DNA of 8,019 nucleotides from Opitutia bacterium (GTDB lineage Bacteria; Verrucomicrobiota; Verrucomicrobiia; Opitutales; UBA953), in the NCBI GenBank assembly GCA_003485955.1, contig DNHH01000040.1:1-8019 (forward strand). The letters are read 5' to 3'. Under the pieces are notes generated by a model, which saw only the letters and a program-made list of their open reading frames with translations, did no database searches and was not told the origin of the DNA. A program made the translations under genes and the position numbers. Numbering within the stretch: the first letter of the stretch is position 1; each line of letters starts with the position of its first letter. Positions 1-6,486 of this stretch are shown here, one piece after another.

Positions 1-1366
1 AGAAGCCGTCATAGTGGCTCTGCAGAAGGAAGGTCTCAACTTGGCGCATGGTATCGAGAACCACGCCAACGGTAATTAGCCCGCCTGTGCCGCCGAGGAA
101 TGTCGCCAAGCGCGCAGGAAACGAGAGCTTGTACATAAAGAAGTCCGGCAGCAGAGCAATAATGAGCAAGAAGAGTGAGCCAGCGAGCGTCAGTCGAGTC
201 ATCACGAAGTCGAGGAACTGTGCCGTGGGGGCGCCAGGGCGAACACCGACAATGTACCCGTTATTCTTCTTTAAATCGTCTGCGATTTGTACCGGACGGA
301 ACATAATTGAAATCCAGAAATAACTGAAGCCGAAGATGAGCAGCGCAAGAATGGTGTAATGCGTTGCTGTCGGGTACTGTAACTGATCAGCCCAATCTCC
401 CAGGAAGCCAACCTGCGTAAAGTTGGAGGCAAGGAATCGGAAGAGCATTGGCGGGAACGACAAGATCGCCCCAGCAAAAATCACGGGCATCACGCCAGCA
501 TAGTTCACTTTCAGCGGAAGGTAGGTGCTTTGACCACCGTACATCTTACGACCCACCATGCGCTGAGCATATTGCACAGGCACTTTACGAACTGCCTGAT
601 TCAAGGCCACCATCGCAGCGGTAACGACCAAGAAGAGGATAACCATGCCGACGGCTTTTTCAGGGCCATGCATGTCAGCACCACTTCCCTCTGCGCCTCC
701 GAAGGCGACAGTGACGAAGGAGCGAACGGCACCAGGAATATCGGCGAGAATGCCAATCGTAATGAGAATAGATGTTCCATTACCAATACCGCGCTGGGTA
801 ATCTGTTCACCAAGCCAAAGCATTACCACTGACCCTGTCGTTAAGAGAATCACACCTAGGATAACGAAGACCGTTTGATTCTCCATCACCACAATCACAC
901 CACTGAAATCACTACCTAAGCCCAAGGCTTGTCCGACTGACTGAGGATTACAAAATGCCCCCAGCAACAAGCTAGATTGAATGATTGCGATGAAGATCGT
1001 CAGGTATCGGGAATACTGCGCAAGTTTTTGGCGACCCACTTCACCCTCTTGCTGAAGGCGCGCCAGGGTTGGCACAACCGCCGTCATCAGCTGCATCAAA
1101 ATGGAAGCACTGATGTACGGCATGATACCGAGCGAGAAAACCGCTCCTTTGAGGAGCGCGCCGCCAGTAAACATATTGTACATAGCAACCACGCCACCCG
1201 AGGCGTTGTTCGCCATGGATTCGTAGTATGCAAAAATATCTTTCGGATCGACGCCCGGAAGAGGGATGTTCGCGCCAATACGAGCGATAAAAATCAGCCC
1301 GATGGTCGCAATGATACGCGCCCGTAGTTCCGGGATGCGCCAGCAGTTGAGGAAGGAAGCCAACAT
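1..1366 (-). CDS. secY: Protein translocase channel subunit SecY (3' end missing)
   Basis: SecY forms the pore of the SecYEG channel in the inner membrane, through which unfolded proteins are exported or inserted. I translated an open frame of 455 codons from ATG at 1366 to the window edge; perhaps 15-25 residues are missing, since the frame stops within the terminal family motif HYDGF. Visible family signatures are IPLPGVD (34-40), NMFTGGAL with GIMPYISASI (64-89, plug region and TM2), GEVGRQKLAQYSRY (108-121), LGEQITQRGIGNGTSI (185-200), GGQSTYLPLKVNYAG (277-291), and the cytoplasmic loop GVRPG (374-378), whose Arg376 matches the essential C5-loop arginine of E. coli SecY. About ten hydrophobic segments are spread along the protein. 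The start directly follows rplO, 21 bases after its stop, and MLASFLNCWRIPELRARI aligns with normal SecY N-termini. secY is the usual last gene of the spc operon. No Shine-Dalgarno is seen in the gap. Confidence 0.98.
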   Translation of the reverse strand, partial: MLASFLNCWRIPELRARIIATIGLIFIARIGANIPLPGVDPKDIFAYYESMANNASGGVVAMYNMFTGGALLKGAVFSLGIMPYISASILMQLMTAVVPTLARLQQEGEVGRQKLAQYSRYLTIFIAIIQSSLLLGAFCNPQSVGQALGLGSDFSGVIVVMENQTVFVILGVILLTTGSVVMLWLGEQITQRGIGNGTSILITIGILADIPGAVRSFVTVAFGGAEGSGADMHGPEKAVGMVILFLVVTAAMVALNQAVRKVPVQYAQRMVGRKMYGGQSTYLPLKVNYAGVMPVIFAGAILSFPPMLFRFLASNFTQVGFLGDWADQLQYPTATHYTILALLIFGFSYFWISIMFRPVQIADDLKKNNGYIVGVRPGAPTAQFLDFVMTRLTLAGSLFLLIIALLPDFFMYKLSFPARLATFLGGTGGLITVGVVLDTMRQVETFLLQSHYDGF

Positions 1367-1387
1367 TAAGTGGCGCGGCGCGAAGCC

Positions 1388-1852
1388 TTACTTAGCCTCA
1401 GGGGCCGGTGCGGAAGCAATCAGGACAACTTTACCGCCTGCTTTTTCAATCTTCGCTTTCGCGGAGCCAGAAAATGCATGAGCAGTAATGGTGACGGCGC
1501 GTTTGATTTCGCCATTCCCGAGAACTTTAAGTTTAGAGTCAGCGCTACGAATCAAGCCAGCTGCTACGAGTTCAGCTGAGCTGAGTTTAGCACCTTCGAT
1601 AGCTTCGAGATCGGCCACATTAACCACTTCGAATTCGACGCGGTTAATGTTACGGAAACCGCGATGAGGCAAACGACGGTAGAGAGGCATTTGACCGCCT
1701 TCGAAGCCAGGGCGATGGCCACCGCCGGAGCGGGCCTTCATACCTTTGTGGCCACGACCGGAAGTCTTGCCGTGTCCTGATCCACGACCGCAGCCGAGGC
1801 GCTTGTGACGGTGCGTAGCACCTTCAATAGTTGGGAGATTGTGGAGTTTCAT
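1388..1852 (-). CDS. rplO: 50S ribosomal protein L15
   Basis: L15 is a late-assembling large-subunit protein whose long basic N-terminal arm threads into 23S rRNA. The 154-residue product shows the characteristic glycine/arginine-rich arm, GCGRGSGHGKTSGRGHKG (20-37), followed by GGGHRPGFEGGQMPLYRRLP (43-62) and the globular C-terminal domain ending in a short Ala/Pro/Glu tail. The length is slightly above the roughly 145 usual for the family. The ATG gives the standard start MKLHNL. It begins 12 bases after rpsE, where the usual order would place rpmD (L30) between them; no room exists for it here. secY follows after 21 bases, as normal. Confidence 0.98.
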   Translation of the reverse strand: MKLHNLPTIEGATHRHKRLGCGRGSGHGKTSGRGHKGMKARSGGGHRPGFEGGQMPLYRRLPHRGFRNINRVEFEVVNVADLEAIEGAKLSSAELVAAGLIRSADSKLKVLGNGEIKRAVTITAHAFSGSAKAKIEKAGGKVVLIASAPAPEAK

Positions 1853-1864
1853 AATCGTTACCGC

Positions 1865-2479
1865 TTAAGAGCGGATAGCTTTGATTTGTGCGAGAGTGCG
1901 TAACTGGGAAAGACCATCGAGCGTTGCTTTCACAATCGCCTGAGGGTTGTTCGATCCCATCGACTTAGAAAGGACGTCTTTAAGACCCGCGACTTCTAGG
2001 ACAGCACGAACGCCGCCGCCAGCGATGAGACCGGTACCAGGAGCAGCCGGGCGAAGCATGACGACACCACCGTCACAACGTCCAATGACGTCGTGGGGAA
2101 TAGTGTTTCCGCGAAGATTGACGGTGGCCAGAGCACGGTGCGCGCGCTCAGTGCCCTTGCGAATCGCATCGGGAACTTCCTTAGCCTTACCATAACCAAT
2201 ACCAACGCGACCCTTGCCGTCACCCGATACAACGAGCGCAGCAAAGTTGAAGCGACGGCCACCCTTTACGACTTTAGCGCAACGGTTAACGTTAACGACC
2301 TTGTCGTTATATTCAGAGACAGGACGATCATCCCGACGTGGAGGGCGTGGGCCGCCGCGACGAGGGCCACCGCGTGAATCGCGTGGGCCACGGTTGTTAC
2401 CGCCGGCATTACCGTTACCGCCGGCAGGACCCTTGGCGCTGCCAGAAGCAGGTGCGGGGCTCGGAGTCTGTTCGCTCAT
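1865..2479 (-). CDS. rpsE: 30S ribosomal protein S5 with a Gly/Arg/Pro-rich N-terminal extension
   Basis: S5 sits at the back of the small-subunit head-body junction, contributes to the mRNA entry site and affects decoding fidelity. The conserved core begins near residue 61 with VNVNRCAKVVKGGRRFNF, then GDGKGRVGIGYGKAKEVPDAI, which together form the dsRBD-like N-terminal domain, and continues through the C-terminal domain with AGGGVRAVLEVAG and SMGSNNPQAIVKAT. The product is 204 residues against about 167 in E. coli. Nearly all of the excess is a low-complexity leader of about 50 residues: Ser/Pro/Ala first, then Gly/Asn, then RGG-like runs (RGGPRRGGPRPPRR, 36-49). Continuous frame and a normal upstream gap of 22 bases from rplR support the ATG at 2479; a later start is not needed. 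The leader is seen; an RNA-binding or assembly role for it is inference. Confidence 0.97.
   Translation of the reverse strand: MSEQTPSPAPASGSAKGPAGGNGNAGGNNRGPRDSRGGPRRGGPRPPRRDDRPVSEYNDKVVNVNRCAKVVKGGRRFNFAALVVSGDGKGRVGIGYGKAKEVPDAIRKGTERAHRALATVNLRGNTIPHDVIGRCDGGVVMLRPAAPGTGLIAGGGVRAVLEVAGLKDVLSKSMGSNNPQAIVKATLDGLSQLRTLAQIKAIRS
2396..2426. repeat. Direct repeat in the rpsE low-complexity leader
   Basis: The 13-base unit gttaccgccggca occurs at 2396-2408 and again at 2414-2426, a period of 18 bases (six codons). It encodes the repeated Ala-Gly-Gly-Asn steps in the glycine/asparagine-rich part of the S5 N-terminal extension. This is consistent with growth of the leader by slippage or short duplication. 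Confidence 0.6.
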
Positions 2480-2501
2480 AATAAGTTTTTAGGTAGTAAG
2501 A

Positions 2502-2879
2502 TTAGAAAGAGAGGCCACCTTCGCGGGCAGTCTCAGCAAATGCTTTGACGGCACCGTGGTATGAACGGGCACCGCGATCAAGGACGACAGCTTTGATGCC
2601 AGCTTTGACAGCGCGCTGAGCAAAGGCTTTTCCGAAAGCGGAAGCACCTTTGATATTCGGGCGAATTTTTGCAGCGCGGAAGTCCTTCTCGGTCGTGCTC
2701 GCAAATGCAACCGTGACACCTTTGTCATCATCAACTGCTTGGGCGTGAATGTGGAGGTGCGTGAATTTAACGGAGAGACGAGGGCGGGCAGCTGTACCGC
2801 GGACGCGCTTACGCAAGCGCCAGCGACGCTTTTGAGCGAGCGACTGCTTACGGTGTACCTTATTGGCGGGCTTGTTCAT
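2502..2879 (-). CDS. rplR: 50S ribosomal protein L18
   Basis: L18 binds 5S rRNA and, with L5, anchors it to the central protuberance of the large subunit. The 125-residue product has the basic N-terminal arm (residues 1-32, rich in Lys/Arg), the conserved RPRLSVKFTHLHIHAQ segment (32-47), and the C-terminal signature VVLDRGARSYHGAVKAFAETAREGGLSF, which corresponds to the family's DRGgy.YHGrvkalA...REgGL.F. Length is typical. It starts 15 bases after the rplF stop; that gap has no Shine-Dalgarno. Order rplF-rplR-rpsE is the normal spc order. Confidence 0.98.
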   Translation of the reverse strand: MNKPANKVHRKQSLAQKRRWRLRKRVRGTAARPRLSVKFTHLHIHAQAVDDDKGVTVAFASTTEKDFRAAKIRPNIKGASAFGKAFAQRAVKAGIKAVVLDRGARSYHGAVKAFAETAREGGLSF

Positions 2880-2894
2880 GTTACAAAAAGCGAA

Positions 2895-3428
2895 TTAAGC
2901 CGTCTTCTTGCCTTCCTTACGGCGGACATGTTGGCCAACGATGCGGACACCCTTACCTTTGTAAGGCTCAACAGGATAGTAGTGCTTAATGTCGGCAGCA
3001 ACCTGACCCACGAGGTGGAGATCAGGACCGGTGACTTCGATTTTCACGTTTTCCGTGATAACGATTTTAACCCCTGCAGGCACTTTGTACTGAATGGGGT
3101 GAGAGTAACCGAGGACGAGGTCGAGTAAGTCACCCTTGAGGATGGCCTTAAAACCGACGCCTTGAATTTCGAGATTCTTCTTATAACCGGTCGCACAACC
3201 TTCGACCATGTTACGAAGGATCGCACGGGCAGTACCAAAGAGTGCACCAACTTCGCGACTCTCACCCTGAGGGGTGACAGTGACAACGTTATCGGCGAGC
3301 GTGAAGCTCACGCCTTTGAATGTACGCGAAAGCTTACCCTTAGGGCCCTCGACGTTTACGGTGGGTCCTTGGATCGCGACTTTTACGCCAGCGGGGATAG
3401 GAACAGGAAGCTTACCAATGCGGCTCAT
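2895..3428 (-). CDS. rplF: 50S ribosomal protein L6
   Basis: L6 lies near the factor-binding site and sarcin-ricin loop of the large subunit. The 177-residue product begins MSRIGKLPVPIPAGVKV, the canonical L6 start, followed by VNVEGPKGKL (25-33), GTARAILRNMVEGCATGY (65-82) and KNLEIQGVGFKA (84-95) in the duplicated fold, and ends with the family motif EPYKGKGVR (154-162) and a basic tail. In many relatives the residues before this motif read R-P-P-E-P; here they are Y-Y-P-V-E-P, a mild variation. Length is the same as in E. coli. It follows rpsH by 21 bases, a gap in which 18 of 21 bases are pyrimidines on the coding strand. Confidence 0.98.
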   Translation of the reverse strand: MSRIGKLPVPIPAGVKVAIQGPTVNVEGPKGKLSRTFKGVSFTLADNVVTVTPQGESREVGALFGTARAILRNMVEGCATGYKKNLEIQGVGFKAILKGDLLDLVLGYSHPIQYKVPAGVKIVITENVKIEVTGPDLHLVGQVAADIKHYYPVEPYKGKGVRIVGQHVRRKEGKKTA

Positions 3429-3449
3429 GACAGGAAGGTGTAGAGAGGG

Positions 3450-3848
3450 TTACCAGACTTTGGCGAGCAACTCACCAGAGACTTTCTGGCGGCGGCAATC
3501 GACATCGGTGAGGATTCCTTTGGAAGTGGTGACAATGGTAACGCCCATGCCACCGATAACCTTGGGAATATCCGAGTTGCCAGCGTAAACGCGGCGACCG
3601 GGAGTGGAAATACGCTCGATCCCTGTGATGGCAGGTGCACCCGCAACATACTTGAGCTCAACCTCGAGTACAGGCAGGCCATCCTTCTCAGCGCGTCGGT
3701 AGCCCTTGATGTAACCAGAATCCTTAAGGATGCGGGCGACACCCTCGCGGATGCGGGACCATTGTCCAGTGACAGTTGCACGCTCGGCCTTAGAGCCGTT
3801 GCGCAGCGTGGTCAAAAAGTCACCAAGTGTATCAGAAGAAGCAGACAT
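3450..3848 (-). CDS. rpsH: 30S ribosomal protein S8
   Basis: S8 binds the central domain of 16S rRNA (helix 21) and is an early assembly protein; in E. coli it also represses the spc operon by binding a 16S-like site near rplE. The 132-residue product carries LRNGSKAERATV (15-26), the middle segment LEVELKYV (61-68), ISTPGRRVY (80-88), and the C-terminal rRNA-binding signature MGVTIVTTSKGILTD (101-115). The N-terminal part is a little divergent: DTLGDFLTTLRNG replaces the usual DPIADMLTRIRNG, and GQWSR (28-32) replaces the common P-S-S-K segment. Length is normal. It starts only 10 bases after rpsN. I could not identify an S8 operator resembling helix 21 at the rplX-rplE junction by eye. Confidence 0.97.
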   Translation of the reverse strand: MSASSDTLGDFLTTLRNGSKAERATVTGQWSRIREGVARILKDSGYIKGYRRAEKDGLPVLEVELKYVAGAPAITGIERISTPGRRVYAGNSDIPKVIGGMGVTIVTTSKGILTDVDCRRQKVSGELLAKVW

Positions 3849-3858
3849 GTTTGTAAGG

Positions 3859-4164
3859 TTACCAAGAAGCCTTCGTCACGCCAGGGATCTGGCCGTTGAG
3901 CGCGAGCTCGCGGAAGGTAATACGGGAGAGTCCGAATTTACGGATAAAGGCACGAGGACGGCCAGAAATGGGGCAACGATTCTTGAGGCGAACCTTGGAG
4001 CCGTCGCGAGGAAGCTTTGTGAGCTTGCTCTGGGCGGCGTAAAAAGCCTCCTCGGTGACTTTAGGGTCAGAGAGGATTTTCTTAAGCGCAGCACGCTTAG
4101 CGGCTTGCTTGATAACGGTGCGCTCGCGTTTGAGCTGGCGCTGGATGACGGACTGCTTGGCCAT
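3859..4164 (-). CDS. rpsN: 30S ribosomal protein S14, long zinc-independent form
   Basis: S14 is a small-subunit head protein close to the A/P site region of 16S rRNA. The 101-residue product equals the E. coli type in length and shows LPRDGSKVRLKNRC (51-64), SGRPRAFIRKFGLSRITFREL (67-87) and the terminal IPGVTKASW. Only one cysteine (Cys64) is present, so the CXXC pairs of the short zinc-binding form are absent; this is the C-minus version. The start MAKQS matches the family. It follows rplE by 17 bases and precedes rpsH by 10, the standard position. Confidence 0.98.
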   Translation of the reverse strand: MAKQSVIQRQLKRERTVIKQAAKRAALKKILSDPKVTEEAFYAAQSKLTKLPRDGSKVRLKNRCPISGRPRAFIRKFGLSRITFRELALNGQIPGVTKASW

Positions 4165-4181
4165 ATCGGTAAGTTATAGAA

Positions 4182-4766
4182 TTAAACTTGGGTTGTTGTT
4201 GCTGTCGCTTCGGTCTTAGCGGTGCTTACACGGAAAGGCATGCCGAGAAGGCGGAGCAATTCGCGTCCTTCTTCATCTGTAGCCGCCGTGGTAACAATGG
4301 AAACATCGAGACCGATATTGGCGCGCTGGGTGCCGTCGGCCTGTGTTTCCGGGAAGATTGTGTGGTCGGCAATACCGAGTGAATAATTGCCAGCACCATC
4401 GAGGCGATTGGAGACACCGCGGAAGTCGCGAATCATCGGCAATGCAATCAATGTCAGACGTGCAAGGAAGTCCCACATGCGATCGCCACGAAGGGTGACA
4501 ATGCAACCGAGAGGCATATCTTGACGCACCTTGAAACTGGCGACGCTCTTACGTGCGTGCGTGATTACCGGCTTTTGGCCAGTGAGCTTGGTGATCTCTT
4601 TAACGACTTCGGCGTTTTGCGCTTTCTCGGCCTCAGCCTTGAATGCGGAGTTGATCGAAATCTTGGTGAGAGTTGGGACCTGGTGGACGTTGGAGTAGCC
4701 GCGGGTGCGACGAAGCTCGGGTACGACCTTCTCGAGGTAAACTTGTTTAAGGTAGGGCTTGCCCAT
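4182..4766 (-). CDS. rplE: 50S ribosomal protein L5
   Basis: L5 binds 5S rRNA in the central protuberance and contacts the P-site tRNA. The 194-residue product has the family segments VPTLTKISINSAF (30-42), ITKLTGQKPVITHARKSVASFKVR (58-81), MPLGCIVTLRG (84-94), LPMIRDFRG (109-117, the usual LPRIRDFRG with Met for Arg), GNYSLGIADHTIFPE (126-140) and GRELLRLLGMPF (167-178). It ends with a Thr/Ala-rich tail of about 14 residues not present in E. coli L5 (179 residues). ATG at 4766 gives a start a few residues before LKQVYLEKVVPEL, as expected. It lies 26 bases after rplX, in a gap rich in C and T. Confidence 0.98.
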   Translation of the reverse strand: MGKPYLKQVYLEKVVPELRRTRGYSNVHQVPTLTKISINSAFKAEAEKAQNAEVVKEITKLTGQKPVITHARKSVASFKVRQDMPLGCIVTLRGDRMWDFLARLTLIALPMIRDFRGVSNRLDGAGNYSLGIADHTIFPETQADGTQRANIGLDVSIVTTAATDEEGRELLRLLGMPFRVSTAKTEATATTTQV

Positions 4767-4792
4767 GGGCGTGTGTAGGAGAGTGGGTTAGT

Positions 4793-5068
4793 TTATTTAG
4801 CGGCTTTTTTGGCAGCAGGACGCTTGGCGACACGTGCATCCCAAAGAGACGCAAGCATGACATTGGAGCGATGGATAGGGGCAGCTTTTTCAGTGATGCC
4901 GCCTTGACCATCTTCAGTGCGCTTTAGGTGGCGCTTAACCATATTGATGCCGTCGAGCGTCACGCGCTCGTCAGGGCGATCGTAACGTACGACTTTGGCA
5001 CGTTTGCCCTTGTGGGCTCCGGTGATGACGACGACTTCGTCGCCTTGTTTGATGTCAGTCTTAGCCAT
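4793..5068 (-). CDS. rplX: 50S ribosomal protein L24
   Basis: L24 is an assembly-initiating protein that binds the 5' domain of 23S rRNA near the exit tunnel rim. The 91-residue product opens with a KOW motif (residues 6-28: KQGDEVVVITGAHKGKRAKV), followed by the family segment GINMVKRHLK (40-49) and ITEKAAPIHRSNVML (58-72), and closes with an Ala/Lys-rich tail (residues 82-91). It is slightly shorter than E. coli L24 (104). The ATG lies only 5 bases after the TGA of rplN, the tightest spacing among the recognised ribosomal genes here, suggesting translational coupling to rplN. Confidence 0.97.
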   Translation of the reverse strand: MAKTDIKQGDEVVVITGAHKGKRAKVVRYDRPDERVTLDGINMVKRHLKRTEDGQGGITEKAAPIHRSNVMLASLWDARVAKRPAAKKAAK

Positions 5069-5073
5069 GGCGT

Positions 5074-5439
5074 TCAGAGAACCTCGGGAGCGAGGGAAAT
5101 GATTTTCATGAAGTTTTTGCTGCGAAGCTCACGGGCAACAGGCCCGAAGATACGCGTTCCGCGAGGGTTGCCATTATCATCCAGCAACACGACGGCGTTT
5201 GAATCGAAACGAAGATAACTTCCGTCAGCACGACGGATAGGGAACTTTGTTCGGACAATCACTGCACGAGAAACAGAGCCCTTCTTGACGGTCGCGTCAG
5301 GCGTGGAGTCCTTGACCGCACAGACGATAATGTCGCCAACGGCGGCAGTATCGGTGAGTTGGCCGAGGCGGCGGATCATGGCCACCGTCTTCGCGCCGGT
5401 ATTATCGGCGACGTCGAGGCGGGTAAGCATCTGAATCAT
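5074..5439 (-). CDS. rplN: 50S ribosomal protein L14
   Basis: L14 binds 23S rRNA at the subunit interface and forms intersubunit bridge B8. The 121-residue protein starts MIQMLTRLDVADNTGAK, the canonical L14 start, and contains GDIIVCAVKDSTPDATVKKG (35-54), SRAVIVRTKFPIRRADGSY (57-75), RFDSNAVVLLDDNGNPRGTR (78-97) and IFGPVARELR (97-106). Length is the family norm. It is the first gene of the spc block, but only 34 bases separate it from rpsQ and no promoter or terminator is apparent there, so it is most likely cotranscribed with the S10 block. It ends in TGA, unlike most of its neighbours, which use TAA. Confidence 0.98.
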   Translation of the reverse strand: MIQMLTRLDVADNTGAKTVAMIRRLGQLTDTAAVGDIIVCAVKDSTPDATVKKGSVSRAVIVRTKFPIRRADGSYLRFDSNAVVLLDDNGNPRGTRIFGPVARELRSKNFMKIISLAPEVL

Positions 5440-5473
5440 GGCAGTATCTCTTTAGAGTGTTTGAGGGTGAAAA

Positions 5474-5761
5474 TTACTCGGCTTGTCCAAGAGCGATCTT
5501 GGCAGTTTCGATAACACGAACGACGCGCCAGCGCTTCATCTTGGAAAGAGGGCGTGTTTGGGTGACCTCGACTTTATCGCCAACCTTACAGGCATTAGCT
5601 TCGTCGTGGGCGTGAAGAATGGTACGGCGCTTCACTTCTTTACCATACAAGGGGTGAGGGACCTTATACAGGTAAGCGACCTTGACCGTCTTGTCTCCCG
5701 AGCGGGAGGTGACGAGGCCTTGCAGCGTCTTACGTTGAGTGCGTGATTCGGAATCGGACAT
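5474..5761 (-). CDS. rpsQ: 30S ribosomal protein S17
   Basis: S17 is a primary-binding small-subunit protein with an OB fold that contacts the 5' and central domains of 16S rRNA. The 95-residue product has KTLQGLVTSRSGDKTVKVAY (11-30), the loop HPLYGKEVKRRTILHAHDEANACKVGD (36-62) and the signature RPLSKMKRWRVVRVIE (70-85). It is about ten residues longer than E. coli S17, with a short polar N-terminus and a short C-terminal tail. It starts 11 bases after the rpmC stop and is the last gene of the S10 block. Confidence 0.98.
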   Translation of the reverse strand: MSDSESRTQRKTLQGLVTSRSGDKTVKVAYLYKVPHPLYGKEVKRRTILHAHDEANACKVGDKVEVTQTRPLSKMKRWRVVRVIETAKIALGQAE

Positions 5762-5772
5762 CGGGAAAGGGC

Positions 5773-5994
5773 TTAGGCCTTAGTGGTTTTTTGGGTGAGG
5801 AGGGTCTTGCAGCGTGCAATTTCCCGGCGGAGCTTCCGAATGCGGGCAGGGTTCTCGACGGAACCTGCAGCCTTGCGGAGACGAAGTTGTAGGAGCTCAT
5901 CGCTGTTTTCGCGGACGCGCTTCTCCAACTCAACGTTGGCGAGGGGGCGCAACACGTTGGCTGCGGATGACTTACCTGGAGTGAACTTTGACAT
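5773..5994 (-). CDS. rpmC: 50S ribosomal protein L29
   Basis: L29 sits at the polypeptide tunnel exit beside L23 and helps form the docking site for SRP and trigger factor. The 73-residue product is a helical hairpin protein: NVELEKRVRENSDELLQLRLRKAAGSVENPARIRKLRREIARCKTLL contains the family pattern EL..LR (33-38), the ENP.RIR turn (47-53) and RREIAR..TLL (56-66). A basic/polar leader of about 15 residues precedes the usual start of homology, making the protein slightly longer than E. coli L29 (63). The gap from rplP, 39 bases, is the largest in the window and contains a run of seven C on the coding strand. Position between rplP and rpsQ is standard. Confidence 0.96.
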   Translation of the reverse strand: MSKFTPGKSSAANVLRPLANVELEKRVRENSDELLQLRLRKAAGSVENPARIRKLRREIARCKTLLTQKTTKA

Positions 5995-6033
5995 GGAAAA
6001 GGGTCGGTTTATGAGGGGGGGATACCCGAGGCA

Positions 6034-6462
6034 TCAATACTTTTCGAGTTCTTCGCGGGCAACGAAGCGGCTACGGACTTGTAGTTTAGTATCGGCAAGG
6101 CGCATAGCCTCACGAGCAACAGCGAGCGGTACGCCTGCCACTTCAAACATCATCGTGCCGGGCTTAATGACTGCGACATAGTACTCTACCCCACCCTTAC
6201 CAGAACCCATGCGTACTTCTGCTGGCTTCTTGGTTACCGGACGGTGAGGGAAGACGCGCATCCAGAGCTTTCCTTTACGCTTGAGGGCGCGGGAAATAGC
6301 GACGCGAGCCGCTTCGATCTGGTTTGCAGGGATACGACCGCGATCCAGGGACTGGATGCCGAAGTCGCCAAAGGCGAGAGTGTTGCACGAGGTCGCATTG
6401 CCTTTGACCTTGCCCTTGCGGAATTTACGCCAGGCGGTGCGGGATGGTTGAAGATTAGCCAT
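6034..6462 (-). CDS. rplP: 50S ribosomal protein L16
   Basis: L16 lies next to the A site of the peptidyl transferase centre and 5S rRNA, and is essential for late large-subunit maturation. The 142-residue product has LQPSRTAWRKFRKG (4-17), FGDFGIQSL (31-39), RIPANQIEAARVAISRALKRKGKLWMRVFP (43-72), and VRMGSGKGGVEYYVAVIKPG (83-102), where Arg84 corresponds to E. coli Arg81. The C-terminal helix is followed by an EELEKY tail slightly longer than in E. coli (136 residues). It begins 24 bases after rpsC; 20 of those 24 bases are pyrimidines on the coding strand. It ends in TGA. Confidence 0.98.
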   Translation of the reverse strand: MANLQPSRTAWRKFRKGKVKGNATSCNTLAFGDFGIQSLDRGRIPANQIEAARVAISRALKRKGKLWMRVFPHRPVTKKPAEVRMGSGKGGVEYYVAVIKPGTMMFEVAGVPLAVAREAMRLADTKLQVRSRFVAREELEKY

Positions 6463-6486
6463 GAGGGGCGGGGAAATGAATGTGGA

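Noticed and set aside
48..878. Several plus-strand open frames at the left end
   Set aside because: The minus strand here reads continuously as SecY with its diagnostic motifs up to the window edge, which accounts for the whole region.
2739..3128. A 129-codon open frame on the plus strand across rplR and rplF
   Set aside because: It lies antisense to two clearly recognised ribosomal genes, has no family resemblance, and is expected from the codon bias of the real genes.
3730..4179. A 149-codon open frame on the plus strand across rpsH and rpsN
   Set aside because: It is wholly antisense to rpsH and rpsN, with no recognisable motif and no start context. It is a shadow of the coding strand.
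4767..4792. Candidate S8 operator between rplX and rplE
   Set aside because: This is the equivalent location to the E. coli site, but the sequence is a CU-rich, structure-poor stretch with no helix 21-like fold that I can see.
5995..6033. Possible terminator or hairpin in the rplP-rpmC gap
   Set aside because: Only a three-base-pair GGG/CCC pairing is possible beside a run of seven C, with no following U tract. It is too weak to be called.
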